This document shows, one piece after another, positions 47,420-57,749 of a DNA stretch of 64,000 bases. The DNA lies in the NCBI GenBank assembly GCA_963556495.2, contig OY747713.1:38607461-38671460 (forward strand), given 5' to 3'. How positions within the stretch are numbered: position 1 is the first letter of the stretch; every line of letters begins with the position of its first letter. The notes beneath the pieces were generated by a model. It saw nothing but the letters and a program-made list of their open reading frames with translations, ran no database searches and had not been told where the DNA came from. The translations under genes were made by a program, and so were the position numbers. Source of the stretch: Valencia hispanica (Eukaryota > Chordata > Actinopteri > Cyprinodontiformes > Valenciidae).

Positions 47420-48695
47420 ATGCCTCTACTCACCTGCAGCCCTGGCTGCGATGGGTGCCTGAAGCTCAGCCAAAAAGTTTTGGAGCTGGAGCAAAGGATT
47501 TCAATGCTCCACCAGATCCAGGACTTTGAGCGGGACGTGGACATCATCTTTGGTCGGACGTTCGCCACGGCTGACAGCGCTCAGCTGGCGGAGACCATAC
47601 CCTGTCAGCTCGGCGAGGCTGCTGGGACGGGATCCATCGCCAGGACTCTTGCCGGGTTTGGAGCGCCGGAGGCCCGCACACCTGCTACAGAGGAGGATCG
47701 CTGGCTCCAGCAGGGGGCCAAAGCCAAAAGCCCCCTTCAGCTCCACTCCGATCCGGCGGGACGCCTGGACCACGGTTGGCCCCGGCCGCGGTGGAGAGGC
47801 GCAGGGTCGCTGTCATCGCCCTTCTCCACCAACGCTGCCACTGGCCAACCGGTTCGGCGTCCTCGACCAGGACTTTCCTCCTCTGGCAGCCCCGGGGCCC
47901 CGTAGCTCCACTGGACCGCCGCCTGATCCCACCCAACCCCCGGAGCAGCAGCCAGAATGCAGCGTCCTTCCATGTCGCTCCAATCCCCGGGCTGCCGCCC
48001 ACTGAGGAGTGGTTCACTTTACGCCTAACCCCCGGAACAAGCCCTCGGCGTTGACGACCCATCACTGCAGCCCTGGGGAGGCTCTTAACATCCAGCCGGT
48101 CCTGGACAGCGAGGGAACCACTGCCTAGCTCCGACCTGCTGAGCCGGCACCCACCACGCTGATCATTGGGGACTCAATCATCCGGTATGTGAGGAGGAAA
48201 GGACCCCGCACCATTTGTTTTCCTAGAGCGACGGTGATGAACATTTCTGATCAGATCCTGGACATCATTCAACGCCACCCCACCGTGAGTACTGTTATTG
48301 TTCATGCCGGCACCAACGACATCCGCAGACAACAGTCCGAACTGCTGAAGCGGGATTTTATTCACCTTTTTAACCTTTTGAAAAACACACCAGTTTCGGT
48401 TTTTATCTCTGGCCCCACTCCCACCGTCGGCAGAGGAATCGGTGGTTTTAGCAGGCTTTTATCTTTGAACACTTGGCTTTCATCTGCCACTGTGCTGAAC
48501 AATATTGGTTTTATAGACAATTTTAACATTTTCTGGGGCAGGAGTCACCTGTTTAGGGCAGACGGGCTCCACCTAAACAGTAAAGGAACACGCACCCTGG
48601 CAATGAGCCTGGCCTGTCCACGTCCCCCCCTGCATCCTACACTGACCCCTGCTGCCCCCCATTGCCCATCCCCCACTTCTGCCCCAACAGCCTGA
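47420..48695 (+). pseudogene. L2 ORF1 with SGNH esterase domain, frameshifted
   Basis: The N-terminus MPLLTCSPGCDGCLKLSQKV is followed by a coiled coil (LELEQRISMLHQIQDFE) in one frame. Near 47720 the frame shifts into a Pro/Ser-rich linker with LANRFGVLDQDFPPL. After stops at 48003 and 48126 an SGNH-hydrolase-type esterase runs from about 48129 to 48695: TLIIGDSIIRY (block I Ser), IVHAGTNDIR (block III Asn), a middle with ISGPTPTVGRG, and FRADGLHLN (block V Asp/His). Such esterase ORF1 proteins are known from CR1/L2 elements, where they bind RNA or lipid during retrotransposition. The catalytic set appears complete although the ORF is broken upstream. Confidence 0.8.
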
Positions 48696-48696
48696 T

Positions 48697-49515
48697 GTGC
48701 AGCCGGTCCATGGAGCTATGAACCCAGCCTTGATTTTAACAGTAACTCAAATAACGGACTTGGACCTTGTCAAACTACTCAGATACCTGTTATTATCAGC
48801 AGAGAGCAAGCAAATAAACATACATCTAGCAAACATAATCTCAATAATCTCAGGTTCCATATGTCATTTAGGCAATCCATCTCCAGCCACTCTTAATATG
48901 GCTCTTTTAAATGTTCGCTCTCTGCTGAACAAAACTTTTATTATAAATGACTTGATTTTAGACCATAATCTCCATTGTTTATTTTTAACGGAAACCTGGC
49001 TGAGCTCGGATGCCCCTCTTGTTCTTACAGAGGCCTCCCCACCAAATTTAAATTTTAACTATTCAACGAGGAATGGGAAAAAGGGTGGCGGGACGGCTTT
49101 TATTAGTTCATCAACACTTTCCGCCAAACCTGTTTTACTTGACAATTTTACCACTTTTGAATATACCGCAGTTGTTTTTACCATTCCTCAGATTTTATGT
49201 GTAACTGTTTACAGGCCTCCTAAAAAGATTGCACTTTTTATTCAAGAATTCTCAGAGTTTTTATCAATTCTGCACAACTCCTTTGAAAGGATAATTTTAG
49301 CTGGCGATTTTAATCTATACGTGGATAACCTTTTAGACTCTTTTTCAACAGATTTTTTAAACATCTTGAGTTACATGGATTTTACCCAGCATGTCACACA
49401 GCCAACTGACAACAGAGGACACACTCTGGACTTGGTCATCACGTATGGCCTGTCCACCAGCGTGTCCTCTGTTGTTGACTTGGCTGTCTCTGACCACTAC
49501 TGTGTGTTTTTTTAA
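48697..49515 (+). pseudogene. L2 ORF2 endonuclease domain
   Basis: This 272-codon frame has LNVRSLLNKTFIIND, CLFLTETWLSSD (catalytic Glu), GGGTAFISSS, VYRPPKK, ILAGDFNLYVD (Asp at 49306), RGHTLDLVIT and AVSDHYCVFF (Asp-His), the full APE endonuclease signature. It stops at 49513-49515 in a T run. The continuation (FNITSFIKRETSVRTEMKRH) is in another frame, so a one-base indel in the homopolymer is the likely lesion. In an intact relative it continues directly into the RT. Confidence 0.82.
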
Positions 49516-50594
49516 CATCACCAGTTTTATTAAGCGGGAGACCTCTGTGAGAACTGAAATGAAGCGCCATCTAACCCCTGAAGTGGCTGCTGGATTTCTT
49601 GAAGCTTTTAAAAAGACTCCTATTAATTTAGCCACCCCCTGTGATTCTATTGTCAATGATTTTAACAGCAGACTTCGATCTACTCTTAACCCTACTTGCT
49701 CCACTTAAAGTTAAACATCTACAGCCAAAACATGCATCACCATGGAGAAATGAATACCTTAGAAAACTAAAGAGAAATTGCAGGGCGGCGGAGAGAAAAT
49801 GGAGGAAAAATAAGATCACAATAAATAAGCAGATTTATACTGACCTACTAAAATCATACAATAATGCAGTAAGAAAGTCAAGAAATGCTTACATTTCCAA
49901 AATAATCTCAGATAATAAAAATAATCCTAAAATTTTATTTACCACAATTGCTAACATTTTTAACTGTGACACTAATTCACTTCAGAAAACCCCCTCTAAC
50001 ACTCTCTGTGAGGAATTTGAAGCCCACTTCAGAGGGAAGGTAGACACCATCAGATGTACTATCTTATCTTCTCAAAGTAACATGGTTTTAGACAAATCTG
50101 AATGTGTGTGTATACCAGAGGAAACGCTGGACAGTTTTGTCCTGGTGGAGGCTGAGAGTCTCAATAAAGTTTTCTTCTCAGTGAGGCCCACTACATGTGT
50201 CTTGGACCCGATTCCCACTAGATTATTTAAGCAATTTTATGATTCTTTTAGAGATGAGATTTTAACCATGATGAATTGCTCCCTTCAGACGGGGTTCTTT
50301 CCTGCCGTCTTTAAAGGGGCAGTGGTGAGGCCCCTGTTGAAGAAGAGCAATTTAGATTCTAATTATTTGAACAATATCCGACCAGTATCAAACGTACCTT
50401 TTTTAAGCAAAATTTTTGAAAAGCTTGTTTTAATTCAACTCAATGATTTTATTAACGCTCATAATGTCCAAGAGAAATTTCAGTCTGGTTTCAGGGTAAA
50501 CCACAGCACTGAGACGGCCCTTCTGAAGATTTTAAATGATTTTAGAGTAAACTATGATGCACAGAGGGTGACAGTGTTGTTCTACTGGATCTAA
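49516..50594 (+). pseudogene. L2 ORF2 linker and N-terminal RT region, two frames
   Basis: From 49516 to about 49685 the protein continues in one frame (TPEVAAGFLEAFKKTPINL). It then shifts to the frame open at 49641-50594 (ASPWRNEYLRKLKRNCRAAE, a basic linker; then VRPTTCVLDPIPTRLFKQF, GAVVRPLLKKSN, FQSGFRVNHSTETALLKILN), which gives RT blocks 0-2. The frame is lost at about 50577, just before block A, where VLLDLSAAFD reads in the next frame. Confidence 0.75.
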
Positions 50595-51542
50595 GCGCTG
50601 CCTTTGATACAGTAGGCCAGACTATTCTTTTACCCCTTTTGGAACAGATTGGCCTCTCTGGTGCTGTTCATAGATGGTTAACATTCTACCTCACAGACAG
50701 GACCTTTATGGTAAGTTTAGATACCTGCTCCTCTAAGGTCCACAAGATTACATGTGGTGTGCCCCAGGGTTCAATTTTAGGCCCAGTGCTTTTTAACCTC
50801 TATATGCTCCCTCTTGGTGGTGTCATTGGGAGACATGGAGTGAACTTTCACAGTTATGCTGATGATACACAGTTATACATCTCCATGTGTCCTGATGACA
50901 CACGGCCAGTGGATGCACTTCTTAGCTGCATTTTAGACATCAAATCCTGGATGGCAGAAAACTTTCTTCAACTCAACCAGGACAAAATTGAAGTTATAGT
51001 TATTGGTACTGAGGGCCAGAGAGAGAAACTATTACCAAAACTGCAATCACTTTCTTTTAATCCTTCTCAGCAAGTGAGGAACCTGGGTGTTATTTTTGAC
51101 TCTGAGCTGACTTTTATCTCTCATATTAAAAATATCATTAAAATAGGTTTTTATCATCTAAAGAACATTGCCAGAGTCCACTCCATTCTCTCTCGGGCCA
51201 ATACGGAGACACTGATGCATGCTTTTATCACCTGTAGAATTGATTACTGTAATGCCCTGCTTTCTGGTCTTCCCAAAAAGACTATTTCAGGTCTACAACT
51301 ATTACAAAGTTCAGCAGCACGTGTCCTGACCAGTGTCTCTGGTTTTAGAATCATTGCATTGGCTCCCAGTATATTTCAGGATCGATTTTAAGGTTCTTTT
51401 AATGGTTTTTAAGTGTCTTAATGGTCTTGGGCCTTCTTATCTCTCAGAGCTGCTTTTACCGTATGAACCCTCGCGGCCTCTGCGCTCCTCTGGCAGCCGT
51501 CTCCTTGTACATTCCAAAAGTCAGGACACACACCAATGGTGA
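50578..51542 (+). pseudogene. L2 ORF2 catalytic RT and C-terminus
   Basis: The segment starts with VLLDLSAAFDTV (block A) and carries [20 protein letters not shown] (block B) and FHSYADDTQLYI (catalytic YADD at 50855-50866). It goes on to MAENFLQLNQDKIE, RNLGVIFDSELTF and the thumb (ARVHSILSRANTETLMHAF, IDYCNALLSGLP). At about 51345 a deletion of several codons shifts the frame. The conserved C-terminus resumes as LESLHWLPVYFRIDFKVLL and ends at 51542. Catalytic residues are intact but the frame is not. Confidence 0.8.
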
Positions 51543-52316
51543 GGCATCCTTTCATTATTATGGCCCTCATCTTTGAAACAAGCTGCCAGAGGACCTCAGA
51601 GCCGCAGAGAACGTTCATGTTTTTAAGAGCAGGCTCAAGATTCACCTTTATAGCCTAGCTTTTAATTGATTATTATTTATTATAGTGTGTTTCATTGCTT
51701 TGTATGTTTTATTTGCTTATATTTTCACAGAGTTTTATTAGAAATCTTTGCTACTATATGGTTACCTGTTTTTACTATTATATTTATTACTACTTATTTT
51801 ACTTATATTAGTTATGGTAATTTTACATTTTTACTTATTAATCCTTCTTCCAGTGTTTCCTCTGTGGGAGCCCTCTGCCTCGGGAGCGGTGTTCGGCTAC
51901 GGTGGCCTGGGTGCTCACCGGGTAGTGCTCAGATGGAGGCGGGGGTCTCTACCCTCCCTTCTCTGGGTGCCCTGTGTCGGTGCCCTGGCTGCTGCAGTGG
52001 ACCTGCTGCTGTCGAGGCAGACGGGTCTCCTGATGGCGTTTTCCTTACGTGCCTGACTCATCTGAGCTCAGCCCAGTGTCTACCAATGATCTGCGTTTTG
52101 GGAAGACGTCTGTGTGTGTATGTGTGTTTGTGTGTGGATGTGTGCCTGCGTGTGTCTGTGTGTGATTGGGAAATGGGTTTAGGAAGGGGGAATAACTGTC
52201 TTTTCGTTTTTATAATTGGGTGGAAGGGATTGGAATGTGGGTTATGTGGGGTCATTTTAATGTGTAAAGCACTTTGAGCTGCATTTTTTTGTATGAAAGG
52301 TGCTTTATAAATAAAG

Positions 52317-52317
<1 letters not shown>
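51543..52317 (+). other. L2 3'UTR
   Basis: This is the long untranslated end of the L2, including a TG-rich stretch (52110-52165) and the terminal GTAAAGCACTTTGAGCTGCA hairpin region recognised by L2 RTs. Open frames here (up to 203 codons) have no coding character. Confidence 0.65.

Positions 52318-52392
<75 letters not shown>
52318..52392 (+). repeat. (ATTG)n L2 tail microsatellite
   Basis: About 18 perfect ATTG units directly follow ATAAAGTTTG of the L2 3' end. L2-clade elements end in short tandem repeats instead of poly(A). This one is unusually long and uninterrupted. Confidence 0.95.
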
Positions 52393-52393
<1 letters not shown>

Positions 52394-52544
52394 GAGGTTA
52401 GGTGTGGATGGAGATTTTTTTTAAACGAGGTGGTGAGGGTATTCTGTTTTTTTTTAAACCGTTACGTGTCAACATCACCTAAGTCTCATGCCTTTTTTGG
52501 TTAAAACAAGCATTCAGTTTAATTCAGTAAAGTTGCTCGCTGTC

Positions 52545-52690
52545 GGTAGAGTGGCCAGAAACTTTCGTCTAGTAAGAGTAGCGATACTTCATACAAATAT
52601 GAATTTAGTAAAAGTAAAAAGTATGGCCTAGTAAAACTACTCCAAAAGTATTTTTTTCTGAGTAAATGTAACTATTTACTACCCACGTCT
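52545..52690 (+). mobile_element. hAT MITE (ACTCAAGTAAAAG family), right end of the interrupted copy
   Basis: CTAGTAAGAGTAGC, AATTTAGTAAAAGTAAAAAG and TCTGAGTAAATGTAAC lead to the terminus ACTACCCACGTCTG, the inverted counterpart of CAGAGGTGGGTAG at 42656. It is followed by CTTACGAC, an imperfect copy of the 8 bases before the left end. Confidence 0.7.
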
Positions 52691-53298
52691 GCTTACGACT
52701 GATGAGTGTTTAGTAATTTGCAGCGTCCCTCTGAAGCAGCTGCTTTTGGCAACGGAACTGGGTCAGACGTGATAAAACCAGAAGTACCGCAAGCCGCTCC
52801 AGACAATAGCCAGCAGGCTCTGTGTCCTCGTGAGAGAGAACAAAAGATGTGAGAAGTTCACACCAAGGTTTTATTCCTATTTTGTTTTTCCAGGAGAAGA
52901 AGGAAAAGAATATCAGGGTTTTACTGGGATATTGTCTGAGTCGGGGAAAAAAAACTGCAATAAAAAAACTGTTTGTGCATGTACTTACACTAGATATAAA
53001 TTTGTGTGTCAGCAGAGGGAGAGAGAGGGAAGCAGAATGTTTGTTTCCTCCATCTGTGTTGATGCACGATTGCTTTTGTGTCTATATGCTTTCATGCTTG
53101 CATTTGTGGGCTCTTGCACGCACCGAATTTCAATTCCCTTCTTACATTTGTTATTGTAGTATATCCTGCTCTAATAAAAGCTACATGACGATGTTTTCAG
53201 TGGGAAAAGTGTGATGAATACACAATAAATGTATTTACATATAGATTAGCATTTGGAGGCCTCGGAAACACCGCTCACAGTATGTTGGTAAGACGGGT
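52691..53298. other. fndc5 intron sequence, nothing recognised
   Basis: Unclassified DNA with no exon found. Confidence 0.35.
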
Positions 53299-53808
53299 AC
53301 AGCGCCTTGCCAAAGTACTTTCCCCCACATTTTTGTCATGTTACAACCATGAACTTCAGTGTATCTCTTTGGGATTTTATGTGATAGATTCACACAAAGT
53401 AAAGCATGAAAATGAAATGGAGGGAAAAGGATATATAAAACAGAAAAGTGTGGCATACATTTTTACTCAGTCCACTTCCACTTTGTGTTGAACCGCTTTT
53501 GGGTTCAAGTCTTTTGGGGTATGTCTCTTTCGGTTTTGCACATCTAGAGATTGGAATTTTTCCCCATAAGTCTTTGCAAAATAGCTAAGCCTCAGTCAGA
53601 TTCAATGGAGAGTGTCTATGAATATCAGTTTTCAAGTCTTGCCACAGATTCTCAATTGGATTTGCTTCCTGGCTTTGACTGGGCCATTTCAACACATAAA
53701 TATTATTCAATCTAAACCATTCAATCGTAACTCTGGCTCTTTGTTGGCAGTTGAACCTCCATCCCAGTCACAAGTATCCTGCAGCCTCTAGCAGCTTTTC
53801 TTCCCCAC
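53299..53808. mobile_element. Tc1-like transposon, left third
   Basis: It runs from GCCTTGCCAAAGTACTTTCC through TTTTATGTGATAGATTCACA, TCAAGTCTTTTGGGGTATGT and TTGACTGGGCCATTTCAACA to GCAGCTTTTCTTCC, colinear with the large fish Tc1 family. Similarity ends at about 53808. The matching right end is at 58568-58812, so L1 and MITE sequences occupy the interior. Confidence 0.75.
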
Positions 53809-53815
53809 GGCTAGG

Positions 53816-54400
53816 GGTGTGCCGATTCACCGTAAATCAATTAATTGCGATGTGAAACGTGCAAAAATCAATAACAATTCAGAAGTGTTCAGAAATTGAT
53901 TACTTTTCAGAATAAATTAAATGAGAAAAACAAAAAAGTCCAGCGTGCCGCACTGACATTTTAAGGGGATGGTCCAGCGGAAACATTATGGCTGAAACAC
54001 TATATTCAGCCATGATGTTTCCGCCGGTCCATCCCCCAAAAATGTCCAAGCGGCACACCGAAATTTACAAAATACTACAAATATTTTGCACTTTAGTTGT
54101 GAAAGAAGCGTCTTTGTTGTTGTGTATCATGTTAGCAGCAACATCTTCTTTTACTCGGACATGTCCACTTTTACTGTGCCCTCCCCAAGGGCAGCGCAGG
54201 CCAGCGCAGGGCAGGTTATGTTTACCAGACGTTTAAAAGCTTGTAACCCCAATTTAATTATCTCCGCAACGTTCTCCTTGACCTGTCTCCTGTATTGCTT
54301 GTTCTTTATGCTGCTCTTGTTCACTTTTTAAATTGTTTTTTACTTTTTACGTGTCCTGTCTGGCAGTGTGGAGATCAGAATCGGTGTCTGAGTACCAAGT
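53816..54400. mobile_element. hAT-like MITE with a long internal hairpin
   Basis: The left end TAGGGGTGTGCCGATTCACC, followed by AAATCAATTAATTGCGATG, is typical of fish hAT elements beginning AGGGGTGTGCCGATT. The right terminus is uncertain. A 116-nt near-perfect inverted repeat lies inside at 53943-54058. Confidence 0.5.
53944..54057. repeat. Imperfect palindrome: 53-nt arms, 8-nt loop
   Basis: The left arm ends GGCGGAAACATxATGGCTGAA-like (53944-53996), the loop is ACACTATA (53997-54004) and the right arm is at 54005-54057. I count 9 mismatches in 53 positions, several of which would be G-U pairs in RNA. If transcribed it would form a pre-miRNA-sized hairpin. It lies within the hAT-like MITE. 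Confidence 0.85.
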
Positions 54401-54529
54401 AGAAGCCCAACAGATTTACTTTCACAAGTGGAGCATTACGGCTTTTGCTATAGTACTCCACTTGATATATATGTGTAAGAAATCTTTGTTAGAAATTGCT
54501 GGGGTTTCCTTTTCTATTTTCTGATATTA

Positions 54530-57500
54530 TGGACATGGAGACAGAAAATAAAGGGAAAAAAGAAAGAAGATGAAGGGAGGTAGGAAAACAGTTAAGAGGG
54601 AGATGGTGAGTTGAAGATATAAGAGAGGAAGGGGAATAATGAAAATACAAGAAAACATCCTAGTCTGTTTCTACACCTGCAGAACAGCAGAAAGAGGGGA
54701 AAAAAGAATGTTAAAACAAACCAAACAATGCGAAATTAGAACTACGCAACCACAACCCACAGATAGACGAGCATCGAGCCCATGAGCTCCGCCGGCAGCC
54801 AGCTATGCCAGGGCGGATCCGGCATGGACCCAGAGACCTGAGGGTGCCCAACCCCCAGCAGGGACCTGACCAGGGATCTGCTGACTGGAGTCCCCAGCTG
54901 CCATAGCCGGCTGATGGCGGACACACACCGCCACCACCCCGGGCCAAACCCCACATCCGACATCCCAATGGCCCCCGGCCCACTTCGGGATGGACGGAAT
55001 CCCCAGGCCAAGCCCAGCCAGCACCCAGATACCGAACTCAACCAGCTTCCAAATCTCAATCCCGCACACCGCACAGCACCAAGACCAAGCATCCAACCAA
55101 GGCCAATCATATCTACCAACAAACCGACCAAGCACAAAACACACAGAACAGGTGATCAAGTGGAGACACCGGACCCGACCTCCAACTAGCCACCCTATAG
55201 CTACCATCAAACAACGCCTAAACCGGTCCCTCTCAAAGAGGCGCCCTGACCAATGATGCCAAAAGGAAAACATTGGCCCGGCACACCGGCCGACCGATAC
55301 ACTGGTCCACCCAGACCCGGCCAACCAGGCACCAGGGATGAACCGGCATGCCCCCGAGCACCCAGCTTCAGACACCGAGAGCCACCAACTGTGGGCAGAG
55401 GCATCAGTCACCGGCAGGGAGTGATAGAGAGGAAATAGACCCCCCCTTATGTGGGGGGCCTGAGATGTGCCAAGCGAGGGGGTAGCTCAAGACCCAACCT
55501 GACGGATAGACAGGAACACACAAACACAGTCTTATGTTCGCTCCCTTTTCCATACTTACACTCACACCTGCACACCTAGATACACACAAATGGACACTGT
55601 ACACTCACTCATACTCCCCATACACACTCTATACTCCCAGGTCCAGGTACCAAAACCCCAGCAGAGCAACCAGGCCCTGAACCCAGGAGGTGGACCCCCT
55701 ACCCTCTAGGATGGAAACAAGCAGACCGCCAAAGCCCCCACAGCAGCGAAGCAGCCCACCAGCCCAGGGCCCTACCAGACCGCCTGTTCCTCCTCCCAGA
55801 CCCCAACCCCTGACAGCCAATAGCGAACAGGGATGTGGAAAGACCCCTAGCCGCTTTCCTCCTCCTAGAGTATGGTGTTGATGTGTGTTATCATGTGTAT
55901 TTAAAACATGGGATGTGTCGAAGGCAGCCACACAACCTCCCCATCCCCCACCCAGAGCCCTCAGTGTCTATATGCAGTTTAACAGTGGGCATCGGTACCA
56001 GAGGTGAAGCTGATTGAACAGCTCCCCTCTGGATGCCAAAAAGTGTGCCCATCCCAAATTCCCTACATGTGTGTCTCATGAGAATGTTATAAGTGAGAGT
56101 GTCTAAGTTGTACAGTAAAATTGGGACCCAGGCCTCCCAGGATAGCGGAAATGGAAACCCCTCGCACCCCAGTGACGTGCCCACACCCAAAGGCCCTACA
56201 TGAGTGGTAAAGTAATGGAGGGGGTGGACAGAGGTGCCCGGGGATAGGGAGGGAAGGACTGGGGGACAGAATGCCTTCCCAGGGAGCAAGCTCCCCCACT
56301 GACTCCAATAGGCACCCCTGTTCACCAAGATCCACCAAGGGAAGGAGGCTTTGGCACGTCCATCCCGGGGCCCATGGCTGCAGCACCACCAAGCCCTACA
56401 GAGCCCAAGGCAGTCCCCCCGGCCCTATCTTAGAAGAAGAGCTATATCCACCCCAACATTCTGTCTACTATCAGAGAACAAAATACATTAGACACCCAGG
56501 TTAAGTTCAGCCCCCCTCCCACTGCACCCCCGTCCAAGAACACACCCTAGGGGGAGAGCACCTGTAGCTACATAGTAACAGCCTCCCCGCCAGCAAAGGA
56601 GGCCCCCAGCACTACCCGCGCATCTAAGGCTCCCGTGGCCAGGCAGGAACCAGTGCACGCACTGGCCCAAAACCCCAGTGACATACCCACCTGGACCAGG
56701 AACAGACCGATGCCCCGGCCAGCCGACACACCAGGCCGACATCCACCACCCCCAACCCCAGCAAATGCTAAACGATGGCTTGGCAAGCGACCGAATCCAG
56801 CACCCCCCCCATCCACCCGCCCTGCACATCCAGTACCCGGTTAGTCCACCAGTAAGCCCGACCAACAAAACGCTGCAGCACACAAAGAACAAGACCCAAA
56901 AGCCAAGTCCAGTTCCCAAAAAATGATCAGGCCCAGAAACGCCGCCCTTCTGGGGCAGCCTGTGACCCAGAAATCGTGGGTTCAATTCTTGCTTCCACCT
57001 GCTTCGTTCCACCTGCTTTGTTGTGTCCTTGGGCAAGACACTTCACCTACCCGCCTACTGATGTTGGCCAGAGGGGCAGATGGCGCGATATGGCAATCTT
57101 GCTTCTGTCAGTCTGCCCCAGGGCAGCTGTGGCTACAATCATAGCTTGCTTCCACCAGTGTGTGAATGTGAGAGTGAATGAATAATGGAGTTGTAAAGTG
57201 CTTTGAGGGTCTCAAAAAGCGCTATATAAATACAAGCCATTATTATTATTATTATTATTCTACTGCATCCACCAATTTGATACCCAAGCACGCGAACAAG
57301 GCGAAACGCCAACCAGAAGTCGGTGATGAGAATCAGCCCAGAGAAAAAGATATAATGGCCACGACCCCCACACAATGGCACTGGCAACAAAGGCACCAGC
57401 CAGGACCACAGCCAAAGGGCTGGGCGCCCCAGAACCCCGAGCCCCCAATCCCACCCCAGACCCACTGAGGAGCAGCGCGGCCACCAGGCTAGTAACCTAT

Positions 57501-57740
57501 GTCTGCCAGTACAACCCCCCAAAGGCACCGCATGCAGCTTCCAGGAGTTACCACACAAAGCTACCAAAGCCCCATCCCTGGTGGGGCCCATGGCACCCAG
57601 CGCCCCATCCACCTAGCTATCCCACCCCCAAGGACCTCCCCCAGACGCCCCTAACCCCAAAACCCCCCACATTAGCAACAATGACCCACATGACAAAACC
57701 AAGTCTCCCCCACCCTGTCTCAAGACCAATGTGGTCAAAC
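54530..57740 (-). mobile_element. G-rich 3' region probably belonging to the adjacent L1
   Basis: On the + strand this is strikingly C-rich with few stops, giving overlapping artificial ORFs of up to 202 codons. It lies directly 3' (in the minus direction) of the L1 ORF2 C-terminus at 57750-58540. I interpret it as the G-rich untranslated 3' region of that L1, ending in a CT-rich stretch (on minus) at about 54540-54650. A SINE is inserted at 56945-57258. The assignment rests on adjacency and composition, so an independent repeat is possible. Confidence 0.4.
56945..57258 (+). repeat. tRNA-derived SINE, full length with (TTA)n tail
   Basis: The head has a decayed A-box region and the B-box-like GTGGGTTCAATTCTTGC. 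The body contains GTGTCCTTGGGCAAGACACT and CACCAGTGTGTGAATGTGAG. The LINE-like 3' end is GTAAAGTGCTTTGAGGGTCT plus AAAAAGCGCTATATAAATAC, with tail (ATT)n at 57240-57259. It interrupts the G-rich L1-associated block. This is the best preserved SINE in the window. Confidence 0.8.
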
Positions 57741-57749
57741 AAGAGATCT

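Larger units (their letters stand above)
47420..52392 (+). mobile_element. L2-type LINE (subfamily C), nearly full length, two ORFs, decayed
   Basis: The element has a coiled ORF1 with an esterase domain (47420-48695), then ORF2 with endonuclease (48697-49515) and RT (about 49516-51542). The 3'UTR ends GTGCTTTATAAATAAAGTTT and an (ATTG)n tail to 52392. At least six frame-breaking lesions are visible, so it cannot move itself. Domain order and tail type place it in the L2 clade. It lies directly after the Rex1 copy in the same orientation, inside the fndc5 intron and antisense to fndc5. Confidence 0.88.

Noticed and set aside
51666..52277. 203-codon open frame after the L2 RT
   Set aside because: It lies in the L2 3'UTR, is dominated by simple hydrophobic and Cys-rich translation of TG/TA-rich DNA, and has no domain.
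54711..57612. Overlapping long open frames (up to 202 codons) on both strands
   Set aside because: They arise from GC-rich, stop-poor sequence. No domain, no splice signals and similar frames on both strands. Treated as a repeat-associated block.
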